From the NCBI GenBank assembly GCA_039029315.1, contig JBCCGK010000013.1:1-64000 (forward strand): 64,000 nucleotides of DNA. The letters are read 5' to 3'. The first letter of the stretch is position 1; each line of letters starts with the position of its first letter. Below are positions 55,616-64,000 of this stretch, one piece after another. The translations under genes and the position numbers were made by a program. The stretch is from JBCCCJ01 sp039029315 (GTDB taxonomy: Bacteria; Bacteroidota; Bacteroidia; J057). The notes beneath the pieces were generated by a model. The model was not told the origin of the DNA, ran no database searches, and saw nothing but the letters and a program-made list of their open reading frames with translations.

Positions 55616-56245
55616 ATTCTCAAAAAATTGATGATACTCTTTTTGTGCTGCCGGGGTCAAATAAGGGACAAGAAGACCACAACAAACCTGTAAGTAATGA
55701 ACCAGTCTCTGCTTCTCATTTCCCTGAAAGAATATCTCAGCATCAATGGCCCAAAAGCTATCCAAGATCTGACCAATTGATAACAATCTATCTACTTCTC
55801 TCGGTCTAAGCTTAGTTGTCAATACCCCTTTATCAATGTACAGTTTTAATAATTCATGTGCCAGCTTTTCTCCCATTTGTCGATAAGATTGGTAGCGTTT
55901 TTTTACTTCCTCATGATTGGTCAGGATATCGAACAAGTTCAGGAAAAAAAACTTATACTTACTCTGGACGAGGAATAGCTGTTGGTGTGTTTCAAGAAAA
56001 TAGAGAATGCTTGCTCGATTTCGAGGGATTGTTTCAATCAATGCGCCCATCTCCTCCATCATTGTCTGGTATAGTTCCAAAACGATCACCTTCTTGCTCC
56101 CATACTCTTTGTTTTGAAAGTGATACCAAAAGTTTCCTTTGCTGATTTTTACCATATCGCATATGTCCTGGATGGAGACATTCCCTATGCCATGTTGGTT
56201 GTACAAGATACGCGCAGCATCCAAAATCCGGTCACGGGTTTTCAT
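55601..56245 (-). CDS. TetR-family transcription regulator
   Basis: 214 aa. An N-terminal TetR helix-turn-helix at about 8-52 (GIGNVSIQDICDMVKISKGN, FWYHFQNKE) is followed by a helical ligand domain. The C-terminal Leu-Glu-Thr-Val-stop lies inside the terminus of a degenerate repeat element, so the original tail may have been replaced. It is divergent from a small membrane-protein gene 108 bases away. Two exact tttgtacaaa palindromes lie between them and are likely operators. The inducer is unknown. Confidence 0.9.
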   Translation of the reverse strand: MKTRDRILDAARILYNQHGIGNVSIQDICDMVKISKGNFWYHFQNKEYGSKKVIVLELYQTMMEEMGALIETIPRNRASILYFLETHQQLFLVQSKYKFFFLNLFDILTNHEEVKKRYQSYRQMGEKLAHELLKLYIDKGVLTTKLRPREVDRLLSIGQILDSFWAIDAEIFFQGNEKQRLVHYLQVCCGLLVPYLTPAAQKEYHQFFENLETV

Positions 56246-56270
56246 TGAGTAAAAATAATGAATTAGGACG

Positions 56271-56325
56271 TTTGTACAAATTCAAACAATTAGTACATTT
56301 GTACAAATTTAGTACAATCGTACCA
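56271..56325. promoter_or_regulatory. Palindromic operator cluster for the TetR regulator
   Basis: Exact palindromes tttgtacaaa at 56271-56280 and 56298-56307 (27 bases apart), followed by related gtac boxes (tagtacaatcgtacca) at about 56310-56325. They occupy the gap between tetR and the divergent membrane-protein gene. The arrangement suits control of both by TetR dimers. Confidence 0.65.
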
Positions 56326-56353
56326 ATTTGTTTCATCCTCTAATAAAACCCTT

Positions 56354-56674
56354 ATGCAGCTTATAGATTTCATCATTGGACTGACACTTGTCAACAGCCT
56401 GCCGCATTTTGTTCTTGGGGTTTGGAAAGGGAGAATGTTTAGTGGGCTGGGATTTGGAGACAAGAACAATATCGGATACAGTTTGATCAATTTTGTGATC
56501 TCAATTGGATTGTTTTTGTTTCAATATGGTTTTTCGGCCTTATGGGAAAACAGCATGTATCTTGGAGGATTATTTGTTGTCGTAGCCTATTATGCTGTAG
56601 GGCATGTGTGTTACCGCTACTTTCATGTGAAGCATTACGAACAACAGTTGGGAGAGTCGGCCAATGCCCAATGA
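56354..56674 (+). CDS. Small integral membrane protein, probable TetR target
   Basis: 106 aa with three predicted helices at about 3-22, 40-60 and 66-88, and a basic, polar tail (CYRYFHVKHYEQQ). No family recognised. It is divergent from the TetR gene, and the operator-like palindromes sit 30-80 bases before its start, so expression is probably controlled by that regulator. Its size and context would suit a small efflux or stress membrane protein; this is inference. It is followed after 17 bases by the 326-bp element. Confidence 0.75.
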   Translation: MQLIDFIIGLTLVNSLPHFVLGVWKGRMFSGLGFGDKNNIGYSLINFVISIGLFLFQYGFSALWENSMYLGGLFVVVAYYAVGHVCYRYFHVKHYEQQLGESANAQ

Positions 56675-56691
56675 AGCCTTGAGCACTCAGT

Positions 56692-57016
56692 TTGACTTTG
56701 GCCAAAATGGGAATCCCCATCTCTTAGCAAGACCTCACCTGCCATTTTTCAATTCAGTAGGTGGACATCCTTACATATGCTTATTCTATTCCTCCCAGCC
56801 CCCTCCAAAGGGAAATCGTCGATTCCTGGCCTTGTGGGTTGATGTCTCCCGCTGGCGGGAGAGCGAGAGGGTGGAAGATGATTACCCAATATAAATTGTG
56901 TCCACTTACTTAGAATAAATCAACATTACCCAAATATGGCGAAGTTCATTTATTCAAAAAAGCTACCTAAAGGCTGGAATGAAGGATAATTCTGTTTTAA
57001 AAATGGACAAAGTCAA
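56692..57016. repeat. 326-bp terminal-inverted-repeat element, copy 2 (inverted)
   Basis: From ttgactttggcc at 56692 to gacaaagtcaa ending 57016. It is the reverse complement of copy 1, with scattered substitutions and a few short indels. The central ctcccgctggcggga palindrome and the paired gtaggtggacat / gtccacttact segments are kept. It starts 17 bases after the small membrane-protein gene. The 144 bases from here to the GH3 stop show nothing further. Confidence 0.85.
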
Positions 57017-57160
57017 ACTAAGAAAAGTAAATTCGAAAGTATTTTCAGATTTGCTGGATCACCATATTGTCGCAGAAGAGACTGTGTAGCCGTAAGCAAA
57101 AAGGCTAGCTGAAGCCGTCAGGAATATGAGTAGTCCTGGTATTCTCATCATGTTGAGATA

Positions 57161-59779
57161 TTAGTCCGTAACAGTAAATTGATCCTGGTAATAGACATCT
57201 TCGCTAGAATTGCCGAGTATGAGGTCATAGGTGCCGGTATTGATGGCAAACGCTTGTTGAGCCAGATGGTAAGTCGCCAAATCTGTCACTGGGATACTTA
57301 AGCTCATATGCCTCTGTTCCCCTGATTGAAGAAAAATCCGTTCAAAGGCTTTCAGCACTTTCTGTGGGGGGATAGGATAAGCATTTTGTTCGTGAACATA
57401 GAGCTGTACGACTTCGCTCCCTTCCATATCTCCTGTGTTTTCGATCTCAAATGAAATGCTGATCATCCCATCTTTAGACAACTCTTGTTGCTTCATCGAT
57501 ACATTTGTAATCGCAAACTCTGTGTAGCTTAGTCCATGGCCAAATTCATACAATGGTTCTTGTTTCAGGTACATATAGGTTTTGCCCTTCCTAATATCAT
57601 AGTCTTGAAATGCAGGAATGTCATTGGCACTTCTGTAGAAGGTTACCGGCAATTTCCCTCCTGGATTATAGTCTCCAAAAATGACATTGGCGATGGCTGT
57701 CCCTTCTGCTTGTCCTGGATACCATGCTTCGAGGATGGCTGGAAGGTGCTCATCCGCCCAATTGACAGCAATAGGACTTCCATTCACAAGGGTTAATACC
57801 GTGTTGGGGTTGGCTTCATACACCTGTCTGAGCAATACTTCCTGTTCTGGCAAGAGATCAAGGGACTGTCGATCCAAATGTTCGCCTTCTGTGTCATTTC
57901 TGGACCCCAGCACCAGGATCACGGCATCTGCTTTTTTGGCTGTTTCTACTGCTTCTTCCAAGAGGGTTGCTTGCAAAGCTTTCCATCCGATCACAACTGC
58001 TGCCCAATCTATGTCCTCTATATATTCCACTTTGAAATCATAGGCTTTGCCTGCTTCCAGTTTTTTGGTGATTCCCGTCTCCCAGCCGCAGTGGCTTGTC
58101 CACTGATCCAGCACCAATTCATTGTCAAGATAGATGCGTATCCCTTTGTCTAAATCGCTGCTCATGACTGTTGTTCTGGCACTAAACATATAGTTGGTGG
58201 ATTCTTCCGGAACAATTTTTCCGGTCCAACGGACCGAAAATTTGTCGGAATGGACAAGGTCTGATGGAAATAGTTCTTCATTCCACCATTCATGGACAAG
58301 GTTGGTATCGGTTCGGATTAAAACAGCTTCTCCTGCCAATTCCATGTTGTTGAAGAACTCAGCTTTCAATCCGTTTTGCTTCAACTCTCCAGAAACAAAG
58401 AATGATTTGCTATCAATGGGAGGGAGTCTGAAATCGTGGATGGCAGAACCTTGGGCATATAGCACTTCCGTATCATCGGATACGATCTGCTGAATCCCTT
58501 CCAGGGGAGTGATTCCTCTGGAGGGCACACCGCTATAGTTGCCATAGACGCAAACGTCAGCATTGGGGCCAATAACTGCCACTGATTGTATATCCTTTGA
58601 CAAGGGGAGAAAATTATTTTTTTCCCCTGGCAGAGGATCATTTTTTAACAGAACAATGGATTCTTCAGCTGCCTTCAAAGCCAGATCCTGATGGGCGGCT
58701 TGTTCCACAATATCCTCTTGAATAGTAGAGTAGGGGAGCATTTCTGGTGGATCAAACATCCCCAGTCGCATCCGTGTCAGGATGAGTCGTTTTACTGCTT
58801 TGTCAATGTCTTTCTCTTCCAGTAAACCTTGTTCAAGAGCTGTTCCCAGGAATTTTGTGTATTGTCCTCCGCAATTCAGATCTGTACCGCTTTTGACAGC
58901 AACTGCAACTCCTTCTTCTGGTGTCTTTACATAGTGGTGATTTGCATGAATGTTATAAATAGCGCCACAATCAGAAACTACATGTCCATCAAAACCCCAT
59001 TCGTCACGAAGGACCTGTTGCAGCAACCATTCATTACTACTGCAAGGGACCTCATTGAGGGCATTGTAGGCTGACATGATGATTTGCACATTCGATTTCT
59101 GAACATTGGCTTTGAAAGCCGGGAAATAATAGTCTCGCAGGAGCTTCTCATCAATTTCAGAATTGCCATAATGGCGCTGATAATCAACATTGTTCGCAAT
59201 GAAGTGCTTCACTGTGGCTGCTGTTTTTATATATCTCTCGTCTGAACCTTGTAGCCCTTCGACGAAAGCCTGACAGATTTTGGTCACGAGCAATGGATCT
59301 TCTCCATAGCTTTCCTGAAGGCGGCCCCAACGAGGATCGCGAGCCATATTGATCATGGGCGACCAGAAGTTCAAAAATTTTGTATTTCCCAGCTTTTTCC
59401 CAAGTGCTCGTGCCTCATCCGAAATGGCAGTTGCTTCCTGCTTCACCAATTCGGGATTCCAGCTGCTGGCGATTCCGATACTTTGAGGAAATACCGTGCT
59501 GGTCAGATCATCATTCCCGGCAACAACTCCATGCAAGCCTTCATTGCCCCAGGAATATTTCCCAATCCCGAGGTGATCGATCGCAGGAGATTCTCTTTGC
59601 ATTTGTGAGATCTTTTCCTGAAGGCTCATCCTCGACACCAAATCTTTTGCACGATCATCGAAGGATTCATTCGTGTCCTCATAGGTATCCATGTCACCAT
59701 TCTCATTCCAATCAATCCAATGATCAGAAGGTCTACAGGATGCAAGGACTATGAATAAGAAAAACATGCCTTTTTTCAT
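57161..59779 (-). CDS. GH3 family glycoside hydrolase lipoprotein with PA14 insert
   Basis: 872 aa; lipobox ASC (Cys15). Residues 38-330 are the GH3 barrel: KHF at 191-193 and nucleophile Asp270 in GHVVSDCGA. The second alpha/beta domain follows at about 345-700 and is interrupted by a PA14 domain at about 455-605 (LKAEFFNNMELAG, DWAAVVIGWK). An FN3-like C-terminal domain (about 760-870) closes it. The relatives are beta-glucosidases and beta-xylosidases that act on oligosaccharide ends; the PA14 insert shapes the substrate pocket. Last gene of the sulfatase operon, 26 bases behind the previous one. Confidence 0.9.
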   Translation of the reverse strand: MKKGMFFLFIVLASCRPSDHWIDWNENGDMDTYEDTNESFDDRAKDLVSRMSLQEKISQMQRESPAIDHLGIGKYSWGNEGLHGVVAGNDDLTSTVFPQSIGIASSWNPELVKQEATAISDEARALGKKLGNTKFLNFWSPMINMARDPRWGRLQESYGEDPLLVTKICQAFVEGLQGSDERYIKTAATVKHFIANNVDYQRHYGNSEIDEKLLRDYYFPAFKANVQKSNVQIIMSAYNALNEVPCSSNEWLLQQVLRDEWGFDGHVVSDCGAIYNIHANHHYVKTPEEGVAVAVKSGTDLNCGGQYTKFLGTALEQGLLEEKDIDKAVKRLILTRMRLGMFDPPEMLPYSTIQEDIVEQAAHQDLALKAAEESIVLLKNDPLPGEKNNFLPLSKDIQSVAVIGPNADVCVYGNYSGVPSRGITPLEGIQQIVSDDTEVLYAQGSAIHDFRLPPIDSKSFFVSGELKQNGLKAEFFNNMELAGEAVLIRTDTNLVHEWWNEELFPSDLVHSDKFSVRWTGKIVPEESTNYMFSARTTVMSSDLDKGIRIYLDNELVLDQWTSHCGWETGITKKLEAGKAYDFKVEYIEDIDWAAVVIGWKALQATLLEEAVETAKKADAVILVLGSRNDTEGEHLDRQSLDLLPEQEVLLRQVYEANPNTVLTLVNGSPIAVNWADEHLPAILEAWYPGQAEGTAIANVIFGDYNPGGKLPVTFYRSANDIPAFQDYDIRKGKTYMYLKQEPLYEFGHGLSYTEFAITNVSMKQQELSKDGMISISFEIENTGDMEGSEVVQLYVHEQNAYPIPPQKVLKAFERIFLQSGEQRHMSLSIPVTDLATYHLAQQAFAINTGTYDLILGNSSEDVYYQDQFTVTD

Positions 59780-59805
59780 CTGTCTGTTGTTCTGTTAACA
59801 ATGCG

Positions 59806-61293
59806 TTATTGAGACACTTCATTTACCCCTATCGGACGAGCTTCCCTATGAACCATTGTTGCAAAAGTTTCGCCCGCTGTCTTCAGTTCCTGGACTATTC
59901 CCGGATGTGCATCCATGACATTGTTTTGTTCAGCGATATCTGCATCAAGGTCGTATAGTGCCTCTGGAAAATCGACACCTTTGCCTTTTCCGTTCACACC
60001 ATCTTTGCCCGGTTCGGTGACGATGCCACCTCTATGGGGAATGACATACTTCCAGGCCCCTTTTCGCACTGCATTCAATTTTGTGTTTTTGAAATAGTAG
60101 AAATACCGTTGGTCAAGTGTTTCCATTGTTTGCCCCTTTAGCAGGGGAAGAATACTCTGACCGTCGATCTTCTTCACAGGAAGGGTGGCTCCAGCAATCT
60201 CTACCAAAGTCGGAAGAATATCCAGCGTAGATACCAGTTGATCACTGGTACTGCCTGCTGTCATGAGGTCTGGCCAGGACATAATTGCCGGAACCCGAAA
60301 TCCGCCTTCCCAAGAATCAAATTTGCCTCCTCTTAGGGGTCCAGCGCTGCCACCGTGATTGCCATAGGATAGCCAGGGGCCATTGTCAGATGTGAAAATC
60401 ACCAGGGTATTTTCCAGCACTCCACTTTCTTCCAATGTCTTGATGATCTCTCCTACTGACCAATCAATTTCTTCGATCACATCACCGTATAAACCACCTT
60501 TTGATTTTCCTAAAAATTGATCTGAAGCAAAGATGGGAATGTGTGGCATGGTGTAAGCCAGGTAGACGAAAAATGGAGAATTATTGGCTTGTGAGACGAT
60601 GAAATCCGTACAGAATTGCGTGTATCGTTGCGTTAAGGTGCTTTGATCAGCTGGGAATTCGATCACCTCATTATCCCTCAACAAGGGGGTTTGATGATTC
60701 TTTTTGGGCATCTCAAGAGAATCAAAGTTTAGGATCATGTCTCTGGTAAAGCCATTTCGCAAGCGAATATTTTCTGCCAATGCCATGGTAGGTTCGATCG
60801 GCATATCATTGCTATAGGGTACGCCGAGATAGTGATCAAATCCATGTTGAAGGGGAAGAAACATCTGTTTATGGCCCAAATGCCATTTGCCAGCCATAGC
60901 CGTGGCATAGCCTTTCTGTTTCAGCAGTTCTGCTATTGTCTCTTCTTCCGGATTCAATCCAATGTTGGGATTGCTGCCCCAGGCTCCATTTGGGAACAGG
61001 ACTTTGGGTAAGCTGACCCGATCAGGATAGCAACCCGTCAGCAGAGAGGCACGGGATGAGGTACAAGTCGCCGAGGTGGAATGGAAATCGGTAAATGTCA
61101 TGCCCTTATTGGCTAAGGCATCCAGCTTGGGTGTATGAATGCTTTGCGCTCCAAAACAACTCAGATCACCATAGCCCAGATCATCGGCAAAGATGAGGAC
61201 AATATTAGGTGGTGTTGGATCTCCCTTTTGACAGGAGGACAACAAGCTAATAACTGCCAGTATCAATATGGATAAATGAGATCGAATGTTCAT
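59806..61293 (-). CDS. S1-family sulfatase lipoprotein
   Basis: 495 aa; lipobox LLSSC (Cys21). Metal residues Asp37/Asp38 (FADDLGYGD). The formylglycine motif CTSSR begins at Cys77 (C-T-S-S-R-A-S-L-L-T-G), with Ser where C-x-P-S-R sulfatases have Pro. AGKWHLGH and FTSDNGPW carry further active-site residues. It removes sulfate esters from a carbohydrate after an anaerobic-type or FGE maturase converts the Cys; no maturase is in the window. It lies between the hydrolase and GH3 genes with gaps of 12 and 26 bases. Confidence 0.92.
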   Translation of the reverse strand: MNIRSHLSILILAVISLLSSCQKGDPTPPNIVLIFADDLGYGDLSCFGAQSIHTPKLDALANKGMTFTDFHSTSATCTSSRASLLTGCYPDRVSLPKVLFPNGAWGSNPNIGLNPEEETIAELLKQKGYATAMAGKWHLGHKQMFLPLQHGFDHYLGVPYSNDMPIEPTMALAENIRLRNGFTRDMILNFDSLEMPKKNHQTPLLRDNEVIEFPADQSTLTQRYTQFCTDFIVSQANNSPFFVYLAYTMPHIPIFASDQFLGKSKGGLYGDVIEEIDWSVGEIIKTLEESGVLENTLVIFTSDNGPWLSYGNHGGSAGPLRGGKFDSWEGGFRVPAIMSWPDLMTAGSTSDQLVSTLDILPTLVEIAGATLPVKKIDGQSILPLLKGQTMETLDQRYFYYFKNTKLNAVRKGAWKYVIPHRGGIVTEPGKDGVNGKGKGVDFPEALYDLDADIAEQNNVMDAHPGIVQELKTAGETFATMVHREARPIGVNEVSQ

Positions 61294-61305
61294 AGGTCTC
61301 CTATT

Positions 61306-62763
61306 TTACTTCAACTGAATCCTTGTATATGGGCTGGAAATATAAGTTGGATAGATGGTTGATGATCGTTTCAGCGTTTTTTTATGATTGCTGAAAAAAT
61401 CGATATGCGATACATTCTCAGGCAATGCTATTTCCGCAGTCCAGGCCTTTTTTTGCCGACTGTACTTCATGTCTTGCCATTGATTCTCTGGAAATAGATC
61501 GTGGAGATATGCGGCACTTCCATCAAGATGGCGGTCATATATCCACCAGATCCTGCCACCCTCTTCATGTGAGTCTGGTTTGAATTGAATCTGGATCTGC
61601 AGCTTTCCTTCTTTTATCTCATATTCCACAGATGGAGGCTCTAGCATGGGTTCCATATCCTGGAAAAAATGTCCCAACAAAAAAGCTGAGAGATTTTTCT
61701 CATCCGGCTCTGCTTTGGGATGGATGACCTTCCTTTTGCCGTGGCCGGAATTGGCTTTCAGATATATCGGAATTTGCGGAAAATGCTCCCCTCCCCAAGG
61801 CACATCATACGCGACACAATCATGTGTCCCAGGTTCAAATAGCAAATCCACCCCTCTCTGTCCTAGTTTCTCCAGATTTCGTGAAATAAAGAGGTCATCA
61901 GCTAATTGGAGGGCAAGCTTCCGAATGGCCTCCCAGCTATGGCCAGCCTTCAGGGCTTCAGCATTGTATACCGGTCCGAATGTCCCTCCCTGAAAACGCT
62001 TTGCGAAAGCATTTGTCTCAGGATAGACCGTGTTTTCCTTTTTTAGCTCAGTCCAGGCAGATGGGTCGCATAAGCGCAAGGGAGAATCATAGATGGGAGA
62101 AATTCTGGCATGCTGAGCAGTGATTCTCTCATCGACTATCATAGCGACACTGGGAGAGGCTCCATTCTTTGATCCCCCAGAAACGGCTACCTTGCCCTCT
62201 TCAAAATACTCTTCTTCGGCATATGCAGCTGTAATGGCGCGCATCATGGTCGCGGGCCAGGCCCAGTATTGAATCGAGTAGTGCGGATTGAGGCTTTCAA
62301 TAAATCGCTTGTGCATCTGCTCGCCCAATACTTTTTGGGTGGGAGAAGTCGCGATGTTTTGGACAATGGTATAAACCAGACCCACACCTCCGGCAATCAA
62401 TTCTTTTTCGACTGGTTTGAGTTGCGCATCTTTTTCCATCGTCCTGTGGCCATGTCCACCAGTCAGATGAAATCCCTTCGCCCTAGAATCAACGGGAACA
62501 ATCATCCGTACCGGGATACGGTAATCCTGTCCCGGCCAGAGTTCTCCAACAGAAATGCTCATGAATTTCTGTCTTGTTGGAACCTCACCTTCCACCCGAT
62601 GCCAATCTTCCATAATTTCTACCTTCAGACTGGATGCATCAAGGATTTCAGTCATGTCAAAAAGGGGAGTGCCAGCACCAGATTCATTCTCCTGGGCTTG
62701 TGCAAATCCCCAGAAGAGCAAAGCGCCCAATAAAAAACGAATATGTCTATAATAGATCCGCAT
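61306..62763 (-). CDS. PhoPQ-activated-type alpha/beta hydrolase
   Basis: 485 aa from the ATG at 62763, which starts a signal peptide (ending FAQAQ); the frame is open to 62790. Nucleophile elbow SGGSKNG with Ser198, preceded by HYSIQYWAWPATMMRA, is the hallmark of the PhoPQ-activated pathogenicity-related (PqaA) family. FEPGTHDCVAYDVPWGGEHF carries likely acid and His residues. The family's reaction is not well defined; here, inside a sulfatase/GH3 operon, an esterase acting on a decorated glycan is plausible. Gaps to neighbours are 12 and 5 bases. Confidence 0.8.
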   Translation of the reverse strand: MRIYYRHIRFLLGALLFWGFAQAQENESGAGTPLFDMTEILDASSLKVEIMEDWHRVEGEVPTRQKFMSISVGELWPGQDYRIPVRMIVPVDSRAKGFHLTGGHGHRTMEKDAQLKPVEKELIAGGVGLVYTIVQNIATSPTQKVLGEQMHKRFIESLNPHYSIQYWAWPATMMRAITAAYAEEEYFEEGKVAVSGGSKNGASPSVAMIVDERITAQHARISPIYDSPLRLCDPSAWTELKKENTVYPETNAFAKRFQGGTFGPVYNAEALKAGHSWEAIRKLALQLADDLFISRNLEKLGQRGVDLLFEPGTHDCVAYDVPWGGEHFPQIPIYLKANSGHGKRKVIHPKAEPDEKNLSAFLLGHFFQDMEPMLEPPSVEYEIKEGKLQIQIQFKPDSHEEGGRIWWIYDRHLDGSAAYLHDLFPENQWQDMKYSRQKKAWTAEIALPENVSHIDFFSNHKKTLKRSSTIYPTYISSPYTRIQLK

Positions 62764-62768
62764 ATGAT

Positions 62769-64000
62769 TTATTCTTTTTCCCCTGACCATACATCGGTTG
62801 AGGGATCATAATTAGGATTGGGTTTCATCATTTGCGCGCCAACATCTATGCGCCATTGATCAAGTTTTGCCTTCAGTTCTTGGGCTTTTTCCACTTCAAT
62901 TTTTGACAAATCATTCTGCTCTCCGATGTCCTCCTTCAGGTTAAAAAGCTGGATGGTTCCATTTTCAAAATAGTCCAACAATTTGTAATCCCCATCCCGT
63001 ATTCCACCTCCCGGGCAGTGCATGCCATGATTGCTATAATGTGGAAAATGCCAGTAAATAGGGCCACGCTCCATTTCTTCCCCCTTCAATAGAGGAACCA
63101 GACTTTTTCCTTCCTTATCCTGCGTCACTCTGTCGGATTCTCCAATCATCTCCAGAAGAGTCGGATAAAAATCTACACTGATCACAGGTTCATGGCACTC
63201 TATTCCAACTTTTCCCTTTTGGGGCCATTTGATGATCATCGGTTCTCGAATCCCACCTTCATACAGCCACCCTTTTGCGCCTCTCAATGGCAGGTTCGAG
63301 GTGGAATATGCCTCGTCCAATTGTTCTTCTTTCAGCACGCGCCTTGGCGTGCCATTCGCTGCTGACATGCCGCCATTATCTGCAAAGAAGACGATGATGG
63401 TGTTATCGTCCAGTCCCAATTCATTTAGTTTGTTGACAATTCGACCCAGGCTCTGATCGACTGCCTCAACCATGGCAGCAAATTCTACATTGTCCTGCTT
63501 CTGTTTGACCTTCACCAGATCATTGGGATAGGATTTGTAGGTATTGGCATATTCTGGGAGTTCCATGAGCTTATCCAGTTCTGCCCTACTAGGATTCGTC
63601 GGATTGTCGGGATTGCCTTCCAGGATAAAGTCTGGCCCTTCCTGTTCCGGCTGGCTGGCTAATTTCTTTTTGTATTTTTCCACCAGATCCTTCCTGCCTT
63701 CGATGGGATCGTGAACAGCAAAGTGTGCCATATAGAGGAAAAAAGGATTGTCTTTGTTTTCCTCAATGTATTCCACAGCTTTATCTGCCATTCGATCTGT
63801 TAAGTAATCACCCTCTTTGCTATCTTCCAGGCCCTTAAACAGATGTGGATTGTGAAAGCCTCTTTTTCTCCCCGGATTTGTGTGCCAATCGGGAATATGC
63901 AGGTCAAAGCCATGTGCCATTGGGGTAGAGGGATCTTTTCCCAAATGCCATTTGCCCATGATGGCGGTATTGTATCCGACATCTTTCAACACTTCTGCAA
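62769..64000 (-). CDS. S1-family sulfatase, partial (N-terminus beyond window)
   Basis: About 410 codons are visible; the frame runs off the right edge (Ala-Glu-Val-Leu-Lys-Asp at the break), so the formylglycine Cys motif and signal are not seen. Visible active-site parts are AIMGKWHLGKDPS, metal site FFADNGGMSAANGTPRR and GAKGWLYEGGIREPMII. The tail SGEKE is charged. First visible gene of the glycan operon, 5 bases ahead of the hydrolase gene. It differs from the 59806 sulfatase (long insert around PEQEGPDFILEGN), so the two probably act on different sulfate positions. Confidence 0.9.
   Translation of the reverse strand, partial: AEVLKDVGYNTAIMGKWHLGKDPSTPMAHGFDLHIPDWHTNPGRKRGFHNPHLFKGLEDSKEGDYLTDRMADKAVEYIEENKDNPFFLYMAHFAVHDPIEGRKDLVEKYKKKLASQPEQEGPDFILEGNPDNPTNPSRAELDKLMELPEYANTYKSYPNDLVKVKQKQDNVEFAAMVEAVDQSLGRIVNKLNELGLDDNTIIVFFADNGGMSAANGTPRRVLKEEQLDEAYSTSNLPLRGAKGWLYEGGIREPMIIKWPQKGKVGIECHEPVISVDFYPTLLEMIGESDRVTQDKEGKSLVPLLKGEEMERGPIYWHFPHYSNHGMHCPGGGIRDGDYKLLDYFENGTIQLFNLKEDIGEQNDLSKIEVEKAQELKAKLDQWRIDVGAQMMKPNPNYDPSTDVWSGEKE

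Noticed and set aside
1..64000. CRISPR array, prophage or integrative element
   Set aside because: No regularly spaced repeats, integrase, phage structural or conjugation genes were found; the repeats present are isolated units.

Overview
The window is a stretch of a Bacteroidota chromosome, probably a free-living, polysaccharide-degrading member of the Saprospiria/Cytophagia/Flavobacteriia side; I cannot fix the order. The evidence is a type IX secretion sorting tail on a cohesin/dockerin protein, a DUF4249 lipoprotein, an OstA-like protein of the Bacteroidota type, a two-component-propeller histidine kinase, Zn-free (type B) L31, and promoter candidates of the TAnnTTTG type. No tRNA, rRNA, CRISPR array, prophage or transposase gene was seen. 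The window contains 46 supported protein genes (one cut by the right edge), plus two families of short non-coding elements with terminal inverted repeats.

Layout. 1-141: right part of a 167-bp palindromic element. 404-2143: phosphosugar mutase. 2326-8071: five-gene plus-strand run: proline-rich coiled-coil protein, inner-membrane-anchored NMT1-type binding protein fused to OmpA, permease, ATPase, and an M81 (MlrC-like) lipoprotein. 8095-13168: FabG, OstA-like protein, a 326-bp inverted-repeat element, VanX-like dipeptidase lipoprotein, XRE/S24 repressor with candidate operators. 13369-18285: ABC-F ATPase, TPR adenylate cyclase, small FN3-like secreted protein, L31. 18358-24134: GNAT, second 167-bp element, M19 dipeptidase lipoprotein, M43 metalloprotease, an unknown secreted protein and a NarL-type regulator. 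24262-30897: propeller histidine kinase (the likely partner of that regulator), rpmA-rplU with promoter and terminator, and a T9SS cohesin/dockerin protein.

31091-42029: two distant paralogues of an unknown family flank a sulfotransferase, a possible attenuated leader RNA, galactokinase and an alpha-oxoamine-synthase-like PLP enzyme. These are followed by a small secreted protein, a vWA-like secreted protein, and a DinB/ATP-grasp gene pair. 42228-50052: RND adaptor plus pump, then a DUF4956/HlyD/outer-membrane-factor-like operon. 50073-56674: multi-PAS histidine kinase overlapping a stand-alone receiver, DUF4249 lipoprotein, TetR regulator divergent from a small membrane protein with palindromic operators between them, then the second copy of the 326-bp element. 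57161-64000: minus-strand operon of sulfatase (partial), PhoPQ-activated-type alpha/beta hydrolase, second sulfatase and GH3 glycosidase, a polysaccharide-utilisation locus directed at a sulfated glycan.

The most unusual items are the two inverted-repeat element families (one family supplies stop codons to host genes), the pump-less DUF4956/HlyD/OMF export-like operon, the binding protein-OmpA ABC operon with its M81 lipoprotein, the S24 repressor with a LexA-like Ala-Gly site and repeated palindromic boxes, and the leader RNA before galK whose short ORF ends inside a terminator stem. All family calls come from reading motifs; no database search was run.
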